A DNA stretch of 64,000 nt from Vreelandella hamiltonii. Its GTDB lineage: Bacteria > Pseudomonadota > Gammaproteobacteria > Pseudomonadales > Halomonadaceae. The translations under genes and the position numbers were made by a program. Shown here in pieces: positions 43,691 through 52,370 of the stretch (its first letter is position 1; each line of letters opens with the position of its first letter). Location of the stretch: assembly GCF_014651775.1 (NCBI RefSeq), contig NZ_BMXN01000010.1, positions 36,616 to 100,615 on the forward strand, read 5' to 3'. Below the pieces are notes generated by a model. It worked only from the letters and a program-made list of their open reading frames with translations, was not told where the DNA came from and searched no databases.

Positions 43691-45385
43691 TTAGCCTGGC
43701 AGCCGAGGCCCATCGCTGCTGGCGCACAGCGAGCGGTCCAGCACGGCAATGAAACAGGCGCCCCCCAGCTCGCTCTCTTCCAGGGTGATCGCGCCACCGT
43801 GCTGACGACACAGCCGTTCCACCAGTGCCAGGCCGATGCCTCGGTGCTTGCCGGTCTTGGTCGAAAAACCCTCCTTGAAGATCGACCCGGCGTGCTCCGC
43901 GGGGACCCCCGCCCCATTGTCTTCGACCTCGACCAACAGCTGTTCGCCCAAATCGGTGAAGAACAGCCGCACCCGGGGTTCGCTGGCGTGGGGGCCATTC
44001 AGTGCCGCATGGCAGGCATTATCCAGCAAATTGCCCACCACGCTCATCATGACCTCCTGCCCCGTTGGCGTCAGCGGGCAGGAGAGCGAGCTTTGTTCGT
44101 CGATTTCCAGCACCACGCCCAGTTCACGGGCGCGGGTCAGCTTGCCCAGCAGCGTGCCGCTCAGCACCGCATCGGCCACATGGCGCATCAGGAAGTTCAT
44201 CTGTGCTTGGGCACGCTCGGTTTCCTGATGAATCAGGGCCAGCGCTTCCTCGATGCGCTGCAACTGCAGCAGCCCGGAAATGGTGTAGAGCTTGTTGGAG
44301 AACTCGTGGGCCTGGGCGCGCAGCATGTCCACGTCGCGGCTGGCCTGGGTCAGCGCCTGGGAGAGGTCGATGATTTCTCGGCGGCTACGGAAGGTGGCCA
44401 CGGCGCCTTCGATTTCGCCCTCGTGAATGATGGGCACGCGGTTGACCACCACCGGGTGATCCCCCAGCCACATTTCCTGGTCGAACTCCTGCTCACCGTG
44501 TCTGAGCACTTCCAGCAGGCGGGAATTGGGCACTACCTCGCGGATGGGCTGCCCCAACAGCACGTGCTCGTCGGGCAGCTCTAAAAAGCGGCGCGCCTGC
44601 TGGTTCACCAGGGTAATGTGGCCGTCTCGATTGACCGCCAGAATACCTTCGTGAATCGATTGCAGGATGGCTTCCTTTTCCATGGCGAGACGGGCGATTT
44701 CGTAGGGTTCGAGGCCGAGAATGATCTTCTTGAGGTGCTGCGACAGCCAATAAGCGCCGGCAAACCCGAGCACGATCATCATGGCCACCAGTATCCAGCC
44801 CAGCTTGGTGTAGCGCGCCACGTCCATGTCCACGCGGTCGAGCATGAAGCCGACGGAAACCACGCCGATGATGTTGCCCTCTTCATCCCAAATCGGCGTT
44901 TTGCCGCGCATGGCGGTGCCCAGGGTGCCGGTGGCTTCGGACACGTAGGATTGACCATAGATCAGCGCTTGATCATTATCATCCCCCACCATGCGCTCGC
45001 CGATGCGCTCGGGCACCGGGTGGGAGTAGCGTATCGACTGAGCGTTGCCCACTACCACATAGCGCGCGCCCGTCTCCTGGCGCACCCGCTCGGCCAGCGG
45101 CTGAATGAAGTGGGAAGGCTCGGGCGTGGAGAAGGCATCGACGATTTGCGGCATGGCCGCCACGGTCTTGGCGACCGCCAGCGCCCGCTCGCCCATTTGA
45201 TAGGTGATAATGTCGGCTTTACGGTAGTTCAGGTAGGTCCCTTGGGCCAGCAGCATACCCGCCAGCAGCAGGCCCACCAGGATCATGACCTGTAAGCGAA
45301 AGCTGCGTTTGTACCAGCGTCGCTTGGCGCGCGTGCGACGCCAGCGCTGCAGTTCGGCCAGGGTGCGTGGGCGGGGCTCGGTCAT
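43691..45385 (-). CDS. CitA/DcuS-type sensor histidine kinase
   Basis: The 564-residue product, taken from ATG 45385 (MTEPRPRT), has TM1 near 33-55 (VMILVGLLLAGMLLAQGTYL), an extracytoplasmic PAS-like sensor with the CitA/DcuS pattern VVGNAQSIRYSHPVPERIGERMVGDDN, TM2 near 185-205, a PAS domain (about 225-330), the phospho-His in RAQAHEFSNKLYTISGLLQL and a HATPase with GNLLDNACHA and GIGLALV. It senses an external carboxylate. The frame extends 14 codons further up (45427). Confidence 0.93.
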   Translation of the reverse strand: MTEPRPRTLAELQRWRRTRAKRRWYKRSFRLQVMILVGLLLAGMLLAQGTYLNYRKADIITYQMGERALAVAKTVAAMPQIVDAFSTPEPSHFIQPLAERVRQETGARYVVVGNAQSIRYSHPVPERIGERMVGDDNDQALIYGQSYVSEATGTLGTAMRGKTPIWDEEGNIIGVVSVGFMLDRVDMDVARYTKLGWILVAMMIVLGFAGAYWLSQHLKKIILGLEPYEIARLAMEKEAILQSIHEGILAVNRDGHITLVNQQARRFLELPDEHVLLGQPIREVVPNSRLLEVLRHGEQEFDQEMWLGDHPVVVNRVPIIHEGEIEGAVATFRSRREIIDLSQALTQASRDVDMLRAQAHEFSNKLYTISGLLQLQRIEEALALIHQETERAQAQMNFLMRHVADAVLSGTLLGKLTRARELGVVLEIDEQSSLSCPLTPTGQEVMMSVVGNLLDNACHAALNGPHASEPRVRLFFTDLGEQLLVEVEDNGAGVPAEHAGSIFKEGFSTKTGKHRGIGLALVERLCRQHGGAITLEESELGGACFIAVLDRSLCASSDGPRLPG

Positions 45386-45510
45386 AAGGGAACTCGTGAT
45401 GCGCAAGAGCGTCATTATGGCACGCACCGCCAGGCGGCGTTAGGCTTTGCGCTTTTTCACCCAGCGGCTTATATACTCCCTGCCCACCGCAACACTCAAG
45501 GAGGAGAAAA

Positions 45511-46257
45511 GTGCGACACCTTTCACGCTACCTGTTACTGGCCAGCTGCCCGCTCTGGGCGGGGGCTGCCGCAGCCAACCCCTTTTATGCGCCACCGCCG
45601 CCCCAGGAAGATGCGCCCATCTTCAGCGGCGACGCCGAGCTTGGTTTCAACCAGCTCTCCGGCAATACCGACAGCCGCACGCTGATCGGCAAAACACTGC
45701 TCACCTGGCTGACCGGCGACTTCACCCACTCGTTTCGGGCAGAAGTGCGCAATGTCAGCAAGGATGGCAACACCAGCGCGGAGCAGTACCTCGTGGCGGG
45801 GCGGGAGCGCTATGACTTCAACGGCCCGCATTATCTGTTTGGGTTTGCCCGCTGGGAAAAAGACCGCTTTGCGGGCTACGATCAGCAGCTCACCGCCATT
45901 GGCGGCTATGGTCGGCAGATCGTGGATGGCGAGCGCCACTATCTTTCTCTGGAAGCAGGGCCCGGCTATCGCCATGACCGGCTGCGTGACGATGAGAACG
46001 AGCGGCTGGGCGTGGCCTACTCGGCGCTGGACTACCGCTGGGAGTTCTCCCAGTTCGCGGATCTACGCCAGGAGATGTCGGTGGAGTACACCCATGAGAA
46101 CACCACCTCGCGCTCGCTGTCGGCCCTCACGGCACGTCTGAACTCGCGGCTGTCGCTGCGCCTGTCTCATGAGATCAAGCGCAACTCCCAGCCCCCCGAA
46201 GAGGCCAGCGAGCGTACCGACCATACCACCAGCGCGTCGCTTCTCTACCGCTGGTAG
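45511..46257 (+). CDS. DUF481 family outer-membrane beta-barrel protein
   Basis: A 248-residue exported protein with a GTG start preceded by a perfect GGAGGAG, a signal peptide ending AAAA-N and the DUF481 pattern GDAELGFNQLSGNTDSRTLIGKTLLTW, YLFGFARWEKDRF, and SLEAGPGYRHDRL. Alternating hydrophobic/polar strands fit a small outer-membrane barrel (YdiY-like); function unknown. A TATACT at 45472-45477 may be its -10 box. Convergent with the ABC permease, nine bases apart. Confidence 0.85.
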   Translation: MRHLSRYLLLASCPLWAGAAAANPFYAPPPPQEDAPIFSGDAELGFNQLSGNTDSRTLIGKTLLTWLTGDFTHSFRAEVRNVSKDGNTSAEQYLVAGRERYDFNGPHYLFGFARWEKDRFAGYDQQLTAIGGYGRQIVDGERHYLSLEAGPGYRHDRLRDDENERLGVAYSALDYRWEFSQFADLRQEMSVEYTHENTTSRSLSALTARLNSRLSLRLSHEIKRNSQPPEEASERTDHTTSASLLYRW

Positions 46258-46266
46258 CCTGACCGG

Positions 46267-47040
46267 CTACTGGCGCTGCTGCCCGCGGTGTGCCCAGGCG
46301 GTCATGCGCTTTTCCAGCAGCGAGAACAGCTCGTACATCACCATGGCCATGGCACTGATCACCAGCAGCCCGGCAAATACCAGCCCCATGCGCATCTGCG
46401 AGCCCGCGCTCATCATGAGGTAGCCAATGCCCTGGTTGGAGGCCACGGTCTCGGACACCACCGTGCCCACGAAGGCCAGCGTAATGGCGATTTTCAGCGA
46501 GGCGAAGAAGTACGGCAGCGAACGCGGCAAGCCCACCTTGAGCAGCACATCGATGCGCCGTGCGCCCAGCACTCTCAACACATCTTCCATCTCAGGCTCC
46601 AGGGTTGCCAGGCCGGTGGCCACGTTCACCACGATGGGGAAGAAGCAGATCAGAAAAGCGGTGAGTATCGCCGGTACCGAGCCGATGCCGAACCAGACCA
46701 CCAGAATGGGCACGAAGGCCACCTTGGGAATGGCGTTGAACCCCACCAGCAGCGGGTAGCAGGCGTTGTACAAAAAGCGCGACGAGCCGATGATGAAGCC
46801 CAGCAACAGCCCCACGGCAACGCCCAGGCCAAAGCCAATCAACGTGGTCCAGAAGGTTTGCCAGGAGTGCTTGCCGATGGGCCCGGCGTAGGTCACCAGC
46901 GCCTGAACCGTGTCCAGCGCGCTGGGAAAAATAAAGCTGGGCACGTTGAACAGGCGTACCGTCACTTCCCAGATCACCACCAGCCCCGCCATGGCGATCC
47001 AGGGAGCCAGCCGCTCGGCCAGCTTGCGATTATGGGTCAT
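46267..47040 (-). CDS. ABC transporter permease (SsuC/ThiX type)
   Basis: The 257-residue product from ATG 47040 (MTHNRKLAERLAPWIAM) has six helices and the permease EAA loop AARRIDVLLKVGLPRSLPYFFASLKIA-type segment, with TVVSETVASNQGIGYLM. It belongs to the taurine/nitrate/thiamine-precursor BPD permease family. Forms an importer with the ATPase and NMT1-type binding protein upstream. Confidence 0.9.
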   Translation of the reverse strand: MTHNRKLAERLAPWIAMAGLVVIWEVTVRLFNVPSFIFPSALDTVQALVTYAGPIGKHSWQTFWTTLIGFGLGVAVGLLLGFIIGSSRFLYNACYPLLVGFNAIPKVAFVPILVVWFGIGSVPAILTAFLICFFPIVVNVATGLATLEPEMEDVLRVLGARRIDVLLKVGLPRSLPYFFASLKIAITLAFVGTVVSETVASNQGIGYLMMSAGSQMRMGLVFAGLLVISAMAMVMYELFSLLEKRMTAWAHRGQQRQ

Positions 47041-47050
47041 GGGCACTCCT

Positions 47051-47833
47051 TCAGGCGCTGCGCACTTCACCGATCTGGGCGCGCAGCGACTGCACCAGGT
47101 CAATGAACGGTTTCTGGTAAGTGGTTTCCAGCGCCCGAGGGCGAGGCAGTTCGATGGTGCGCCGCTCGATCACGCGCCCCGGACGACGGCTCATGACATA
47201 GACGGTGTCGGCCAGGAAAGCGGCCTCGCGCAGGTCATGGGTCACCAACACCACGGTAAAGCGCTGGGCCTCCCACAGGTCACGCAAGACGCACCAGAGC
47301 TCTTCACGGGTGAACGCATCCAGCGCGCCAAAGGGCTCGTCCAGCATCAGCAAGCGCGGCCGATGAATCAGCGCGCGACAGATGGACGCCCGCTGCTGCA
47401 TGCCCCCCGACAGCTCCCAAGGGTACTTGTTTTCATGCTCGGCCAGGCCCACCGTCTCGAGCAGCGCCCGAGCCCAGCCTTTGAACTCTTCCCGGCGCTT
47501 GCGAAACTGCTTCCGATAGGGCTCGACGATTTCCAGCGGCAGCAGCACGTTGTCCAGAGTGGTACGCCAGGGCAGCAGGTTGGCATTCTGGAACGCCATG
47601 CCGGTGATTTTCAAAGGCCCGGTCACGGGCAGCCCATCCACCTGAATGCTTCCCTGTGTAGGGGCATGCAGGCCGGTACACAGCTTCATGAAAGTGGATT
47701 TGCCACATCCTGACGGCCCTACGAAGGCGACGAACTCGCCTTCGTGGATCGACAGGTCGATATCTTCGATGGCGTTGCCCGAGCCGTCGTACGCCAGGCT
47801 GACGTCATCGAAGCGGACGAACGCTGCCGACAT
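47051..47833 (-). CDS. ABC transporter ATP-binding protein (SsuB/ThiZ type)
   Basis: A 260-residue ATPase: Walker A GPSGCGKSTFMKL, signature LSGGMQQRASICRALIHRP, Walker B LLMLDEPFGALDAFT and H-loop VTHDLREA, all intact. Its ATG overlaps the binding-protein stop (ATGA; a GTG one codon earlier is also open). Family members import taurine, nitrate, aliphatic sulfonates or pyrimidine precursors. Confidence 0.92.
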   Translation of the reverse strand: MSAAFVRFDDVSLAYDGSGNAIEDIDLSIHEGEFVAFVGPSGCGKSTFMKLCTGLHAPTQGSIQVDGLPVTGPLKITGMAFQNANLLPWRTTLDNVLLPLEIVEPYRKQFRKRREEFKGWARALLETVGLAEHENKYPWELSGGMQQRASICRALIHRPRLLMLDEPFGALDAFTREELWCVLRDLWEAQRFTVVLVTHDLREAAFLADTVYVMSRRPGRVIERRTIELPRPRALETTYQKPFIDLVQSLRAQIGEVRSA

Positions 47834-48885
47834 CACTCCGCCTCCGGCAGCAGCATGCGCTCTTCTACCGGCGGCAGGTAGCGGGAGTCAAAGACCTGAT
47901 CGGGGGATGGCAACGTGGGCAGATCGTAAGCATCCGCCACCAATTGAATCGCCTGGCTCAGCCGCGCGTCATCCACACCGCCCACGCCATATTCACGGGC
48001 ATCGGGGGTATCCACCACGCTCTCCAACGCCAGCTTCAAACGGCGAGTCTCCATCTCGACATCGATCAGGCCATCGCGGTTACGCACGTACTCGATGGCC
48101 GCTTCGGGGTCTGCCAGGGTCTCTCCCAGCGCACGGTTGAAGGCGCGCAGAAAGCCCTTCAAGGCCTCGGGGTTGGCATCGGCAAAGGCATCACTGACCA
48201 GAATCGCGTTGCCGTACAGCGGGACGCCGTAGTCGGGGAACGGCATGATGGTCAGCTCGTCTTCACTCATGCCGCGCTCTTCCAGATTGAGCAGGCTGGT
48301 GAAGTAGAAGCCGGTGATGGCATCGACATCGCCCCGGGTCAGCAGGGTTTCGCGTAGCGCAGGGTCGACGTTTTGCCACGCCACTGCGTCGGCCTCCAGC
48401 CCATTGGCAGCGGCAAAGATGCCCCAGGCGCGATAGCCGGTGTCGAAGGCCGGGGCGGCGATGGTTTTGCCTGTTAGGTCAGCGGGGCTCTCGATGCCGC
48501 TCTCCTTGCGCGCAAATACCGCCGCGGGCGTGCCGTCATAGACGATATAGACGCCCTTGATGCCGGGGCCTTCCGAGTTTTCCGCAAGGAATTCGACCAG
48601 CGCGTTGAGATCGCCAAAGCCCATCTCATAGGCGCCCGAGGCCACCCGGTTCACCGCCCCTGCAGAGCCGCTTCCCGAATCGATCTGAACCTGCAGACCT
48701 TCTTCGGCGAAGTAGCCTTTTTCGGCTGCCATCAGAAACGGTGCTGCCGGACCTTCAAAACGCCAGTCCAGCTGGAAGCGAATCGAGGTCGTCTCGGCAG
48801 CAGCGCCGAGCGGCATCATCAGCACCGCGCCAAATAGCGCTAGCGGAAACAAAGAGGAACGGACAGTACGGGAGCGAGTCGGCAT
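47833..48885 (-). CDS. ABC transporter substrate-binding protein, NMT1/THI5-like
   Basis: The 350-residue product from ATG 48885 (MPTRSRTVRSSLFPLALF) has a signal peptide ending GAAAE and the NMT1/ThiY fold: IRFQLDWRFEGPAAPFLMAAEKGYFAEEGLQV, GSGSAGAVNRVASGAYEMGFGDLNALVEFLAEN. The LDW and FGD motifs match ThiY (formylaminopyrimidine) and related pyrimidine- or nucleobase-binding proteins; with an NtrC-like site upstream, a nitrogenous ligand is plausible. An ATG at 48960 would extend the N-terminus with non-signal residues. Confidence 0.85.
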   Translation of the reverse strand: MPTRSRTVRSSLFPLALFGAVLMMPLGAAAETTSIRFQLDWRFEGPAAPFLMAAEKGYFAEEGLQVQIDSGSGSAGAVNRVASGAYEMGFGDLNALVEFLAENSEGPGIKGVYIVYDGTPAAVFARKESGIESPADLTGKTIAAPAFDTGYRAWGIFAAANGLEADAVAWQNVDPALRETLLTRGDVDAITGFYFTSLLNLEERGMSEDELTIMPFPDYGVPLYGNAILVSDAFADANPEALKGFLRAFNRALGETLADPEAAIEYVRNRDGLIDVEMETRRLKLALESVVDTPDAREYGVGGVDDARLSQAIQLVADAYDLPTLPSPDQVFDSRYLPPVEERMLLPEAE

Positions 48886-49003
48886 GGCAGTGAGCACCTT
48901 GTATACAAAATTGAAGAGGCTTTGCAGCAACACTGCCATCTTTTGCTTTTTACTTTTCATTCATGAGCTTAGGCCTGCAAATGGATCAGTCAGCGCCCTC
49001 GAA

Positions 49004-49020
49004 AGCGCCAAAATGGTGCA
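49004..49020. promoter_or_regulatory. Candidate NtrC-binding site between ABC importer and BCCT gene
   Basis: AGCGCCAAAATGGTGCA is a 17-base near-palindrome matching the NtrC pattern TGCACC-n5-GGTGCA in 15 positions with correct spacing. It lies about 120 bases upstream of the ABC binding-protein start and 60 bases upstream of the rightward BCCT -35 box. No clear sigma-54 -24/-12 element was found on either side. Confidence 0.5.
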
Positions 49021-49065
49021 CCACGCATTGGCCGCGCACCATTAGAAAACATTTTTGGCCAAACC

Positions 49066-49096
49066 GTTAGACTTTGGTCTAACCCAACGGTATACT
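49066..49096 (+). promoter_or_regulatory. Promoter with overlapping operator for the BCCT gene
   Basis: TTAGAC (49067-49072), 18 bases, TATACT (49091-49096) form a sigma-70 promoter. The perfect inverted repeat GTTAGAC-TTTG-GTCTAAC (49066-49083) covers the -35 box, with outer CCGTT/AACGG pairs, so a repressor bound there would block it. The stretch 48886-49228 holds this promoter, the NtrC-like site and the terminator below, and otherwise nothing recognised. Confidence 0.65.
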
Positions 49097-49116
49097 GTGC
49101 TCAGTTTCCTGTCCTC

Positions 49117-49145
49117 GCGCCATTCATTGAATGGCGCTTTTTTTT
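49117..49145 (+). terminator. Leader terminator (attenuator candidate) before the BCCT gene
   Basis: A perfect 9-bp stem GCGCCATTC (49117-49125) with 49129-49137, loop ATT, followed by eight T (49138-49145). It lies only about 15 bases after the expected transcription start and 84 bases before the BCCT ATG. As drawn it would stop most transcripts before the gene unless antitermination or a second promoter is used. Confidence 0.85.
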
Positions 49146-49228
49146 GTGCCGAGGTTTTGCTCCGTAGCACGCTCAAGCCATGCTCTTGCCCTGCCTACTC
49201 CCCCTTCGATCCCGAACAGGTATTCGAC

Positions 49229-50782
49229 ATGACGCACTCTTCTCGCCCCACCGAGGAAGCCACACGGCGACCCTTTGGAGACCCCATCGTGCTGGCGCTC
49301 AGCATTGGCTTCATCGTGGCCTTCCTGTCACTTTCGCTGTATGACATCGAGCGGGTTGCCAGCACCATCAGCCAAGGATTTGCCTGGACGGCGCTTACGC
49401 TGGGCAGCTACTTTCAACTGCTGCTGTTGATGACCTTCCTGATTGCCATGGGCCTGGCGCTGACGCCGGCAGCCAAGGCGCGTATCGGCAATCTGGATGC
49501 ACCAGAAATGGGCACCTTCAAGTGGGTATCGATCATTCTGTGCGCTTTGCTGGGCGGTGGCGGGGTGTTTTTTGCCACAGGCGAGCCGATCTATCACTTT
49601 GTCGTCACGCCCCCCGCCTTCGATACCGAACCCGGCACTGCCGAGGCAGTGGCAGGTGCCTTGGCCCAGTCGTTTACCCACTGGGGGTTCATGGCCTGGG
49701 CGGTCCTGGGTTCACTCACGGCGGTAGTATTGGCGCATGCGCATTACGTCAAGGGCCAGCCGCTTCAACCCAGAACGCTCCTTTACCCGGTGTTCGGTGA
49801 GCGCCTGATGCGCGGCCCGCTGGGCAGCGTGGTGGACGCCTGCTGTGTGATCGGTGTCGTGGCGGGAACCGTGGGGCCGATTGGCTTTCTGGCGACTCAG
49901 GTCAGTTTCGGCCTGCATGAGCTGTTCGGCCTGCCGGAAGGTTACACAGGCCAGCTGATCATCCTGGCCGTGTTGGGGGCCATCTATGTGCTCTCCTCCA
50001 TGAGTGGGGTACACAAAGGCATCCAACTGCTCAGCCGCTTCAATGTGCTGTTGGCACTGGCGATTGGTGCCGTGATTGTGGTTTTTGGCCCCACGCTGTT
50101 TCTGACGAATAGCTACATGGCCAGCATGGGCGCTTATGTCAGCGGCTTTTTTACCATGGCCACCATGACCGCCGACACCGCGCCCGCCTGGTGGATGCAG
50201 TGGTGGACGGTGTTCTTCTTCGCCTGGTTCATCGGCTATGCGCCGCTGATGGCGATTTTCGTGGCGCGCATTTCCCGAGGGCGCACGATACGCGAAATGA
50301 TTCTGGCGGTGGCGGTGCTCGCCCCCTTGGCGACGACCATCTGGTTCACGCTGCTGGGCGGTACCGGCATTTACTACCAATTGACCGACGTGATCGATAT
50401 CACCGAGGCACTCGAAAACTTCCAGTTCGACGTGGCTACCCTCACCGTGGCCCAGGCACTGCCGGGCGGCACCTGGATGGCCATGGCCATCTTGCTGCTG
50501 ACCACCATCTTCGTGGCCACCACTGGCGACTCCATGAGCTATGCCATTGCCGTGGTAGGAGCGGGGCACGATGCGCCCAGCCCTTACATGCGTGCGTTCT
50601 GGGGGATCGCCATGGCAATGATGGCGGCGGTTCTACTGTACATGGGCGCAGGCCAGATTGGCGCGCTGCAGCAGTTCATCGTGATTACCGCGATTCCCGT
50701 CTCGCTGATCCTGCTGCCGTCACTCTGGAACGGCCCGCAAGCGGCTTACGCCATGGCGCGAGAGCAAGGGCTCATCGACTGA
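49229..50782 (+). CDS. BCCT family transporter (betaine/carnitine/choline type)
   Basis: The 517-residue product from ATG 49229 (MTHSSRPTEEATRRPFGDP) has twelve hydrophobic segments. It has the BCCT pattern of GEPIYHF early, FNVLLALAIG, and the aromatic box stretch WWMQWWTVFFFAWFIGYAPLMAIFVARISRGRTIREMI. BCCT carriers take up quaternary ammonium or related compounds with Na+ or H+, usually as osmoprotectants. The frame upstream to 49055 contains the terminator and is untranslated leader. The stop is seven bases from the convergent flagellin stop. Confidence 0.92.
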   Translation: MTHSSRPTEEATRRPFGDPIVLALSIGFIVAFLSLSLYDIERVASTISQGFAWTALTLGSYFQLLLLMTFLIAMGLALTPAAKARIGNLDAPEMGTFKWVSIILCALLGGGGVFFATGEPIYHFVVTPPAFDTEPGTAEAVAGALAQSFTHWGFMAWAVLGSLTAVVLAHAHYVKGQPLQPRTLLYPVFGERLMRGPLGSVVDACCVIGVVAGTVGPIGFLATQVSFGLHELFGLPEGYTGQLIILAVLGAIYVLSSMSGVHKGIQLLSRFNVLLALAIGAVIVVFGPTLFLTNSYMASMGAYVSGFFTMATMTADTAPAWWMQWWTVFFFAWFIGYAPLMAIFVARISRGRTIREMILAVAVLAPLATTIWFTLLGGTGIYYQLTDVIDITEALENFQFDVATLTVAQALPGGTWMAMAILLLTTIFVATTGDSMSYAIAVVGAGHDAPSPYMRAFWGIAMAMMAAVLLYMGAGQIGALQQFIVITAIPVSLILLPSLWNGPQAAYAMAREQGLID

Positions 50783-50789
50783 TCTCGAC

Positions 50790-51611
50790 TTACAAGCCTT
50801 GCAGCAGCCGCAGAATCACCTGCGGCTGCTGGTTGACCTGAGCCAGCATGGAGATGCCGACCTGCTGCAACAGCTGGGCACGAATCAGGTTGGAGACTTC
50901 CTGCGCGTAATCGGCGTCCTGGATGCGTGACTGGGCGGCAGAGGTGTTGATGATGTTGGTATTGAGCCCGTCGATCACGCTTTCGAAGCGGTTCTGCACG
51001 GCGCCCAGGTAGCTGCGCTGGCGGTCGACCAGCTTCATGGCTTCATCCACCACGTCCATGGGCTTGTCGGTGGCCGAGCCGTCGTCCAGCACGCTAAAGC
51101 CTTCCAGCCCAAGCGCCTGAAGCCCCATGGCGGAAAAACGAATGCCAATCACATCGCCCGCATTGGCGCCTACCTGGATGTTCAGGGTCTGATCCGTATT
51201 GATCAGGGAAATACCGTTGAAGTTACTCTGCTCGGTGACGCGGGTGATCTCTTCCAGGCGCTGGTCGATTTCCAGCTGGATGGAAGCAAGGTCTTCGGAA
51301 GAGTTGGTGCCGTTGAGGGCTTGAACGCTCAGCTCACGGATTCGCAGCAGGTTGTCGTTGATCAGATTCAGCGAGCCTTCCGCCGTCTGCACCATGGAGA
51401 TGCCATCGTTGGTGTTACGAATGGCCTGGTTCATGCCTCGAATCTGCGCGCCCATGCGGTTGGCAATGGCCTGACCGGCGGGGTCATCCTTCGCGCTATT
51501 GATACGCAAGCCAGACGACAGGCGCTGCATGGAGGTCTGCATGGCCTGCTGGCTAGTACGTAAATTGTTCATCACCAACAGCGACGTGATGTTGGTCGCA
51601 AGGCTAAGCAA
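50790..51611 (-). CDS. Flagellin with TTG start
   Basis: A 273-residue flagellin with conserved D0/D1 ends: N-terminal LATNITSLLVMNNLRTSQQ, RLSSGLRINSAKDDPAGQAIANRM and C-terminal AQSRIQDADYAQEVSNLIRAQLLQQVGISMLAQVNQQ. No ATG precedes NITSL; the frame is best opened by TTG 51611 with GAGG eight bases upstream, giving MLSLATNITSLL. The central variable domain is short. It stands alone between a BCCT gene and folK, far from other flagellar genes, and could be a second flagellin or a relic with a weakened start. Confidence 0.85.
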   Translation of the reverse strand: MLSLATNITSLLVMNNLRTSQQAMQTSMQRLSSGLRINSAKDDPAGQAIANRMGAQIRGMNQAIRNTNDGISMVQTAEGSLNLINDNLLRIRELSVQALNGTNSSEDLASIQLEIDQRLEEITRVTEQSNFNGISLINTDQTLNIQVGANAGDVIGIRFSAMGLQALGLEGFSVLDDGSATDKPMDVVDEAMKLVDRQRSYLGAVQNRFESVIDGLNTNIINTSAAQSRIQDADYAQEVSNLIRAQLLQQVGISMLAQVNQQPQVILRLLQGL

Positions 51612-51730
51612 GGGCGTGACCTCAGGCGTCAACGAAACAGGTACGGGGTAACGTTATTATCGGCCGACCTGGCCAATACATGAGCGCGTCCAGCAACAAA
51701 ACGACCACAAGGCTTGCAACACTGCTCCCC

Positions 51731-52159
51731 TCACGGCTGCTGGGGCGCTTGCCCTCCCAAAGCGCGATGGCAGGAAGCCAATACGGCATCCACGGGTCCA
51801 CGTACATAGTCATATTGGAAATAGCCTTCGTCGACCACTTCACCATCCCACGCCACGATATCCAGATCCATGGTACGCGGGCCTGACTTGATCGGTCCTC
51901 GCACACGTCCCAGACGCTGCTCGACATCCCTCAGATAAGCTTTGAAGGCATCACGGGTCTGCGAGGTGCGAACGACCAACGCAGCGTTGAGGAAGTCAGG
52001 CTGCTGCTGAAACCCCACGGGCGCTGTTCGTACAGCTTCGGAGCGGGCCACCAGCTCACACTCGCGGCTCAAGATTTCCAGCGCTTGCGCAAAATGGTGT
52101 TCTGGCTCGATGTTGGTTCCTAACGAAATGATGCACTCATGAGACGCTATGGCTGTCAT
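51731..52159 (-). CDS. folK: HPPK-family 2-amino-4-hydroxy-6-hydroxymethyldihydropteridine pyrophosphokinase
   Basis: The 142-residue product from ATG 52159 starts MTAIASHECIISLGTNIEPEHHF. It has HPPK motifs: SLGTNIEPEHHFAQAL, APVGFQQQPDFLNAALVV, and the metal/ATP block GPRTMDLDIVAWDG. It is shorter than typical FolK (about 160), with an atypical C-terminus, so it may be a second HPPK linked to monapterin metabolism rather than the main folate enzyme. It is divergent from folM across 211 bases. Confidence 0.82.
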   Translation of the reverse strand: MTAIASHECIISLGTNIEPEHHFAQALEILSRECELVARSEAVRTAPVGFQQQPDFLNAALVVRTSQTRDAFKAYLRDVEQRLGRVRGPIKSGPRTMDLDIVAWDGEVVDEGYFQYDYVRGPVDAVLASCHRALGGQAPQQP

Positions 52160-52370
52160 GGCAAGCCCTCGGGACTTGAGCAGAAAGACGGTTTCTGTTG
52201 AAACGTACCCGCCGCCTTTTTCCACTTGCCCACGGGAAACGAGCGGCACCCTCCAAGCCTAGCGTTTTCAGCATTATGTTCAACATCTGTATAAGTTATT
52301 GACAAACGCTGCTTACACGCAGAAAGTCAGCTGACCACCCAATAATAATCTTCCGTATAGGGAGCAACCC

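Noticed and set aside
48961-49003. Sigma-54 promoter for the NMT1-type ABC operon
   Set aside because: A TTGCA is present, but no GG at the -24 position with correct spacing could be found.
52299-52327. Sigma-70 promoter for folM starting at TTGACA
   Set aside because: The -35 box is perfect but no acceptable -10 hexamer is found 16-18 bases downstream.
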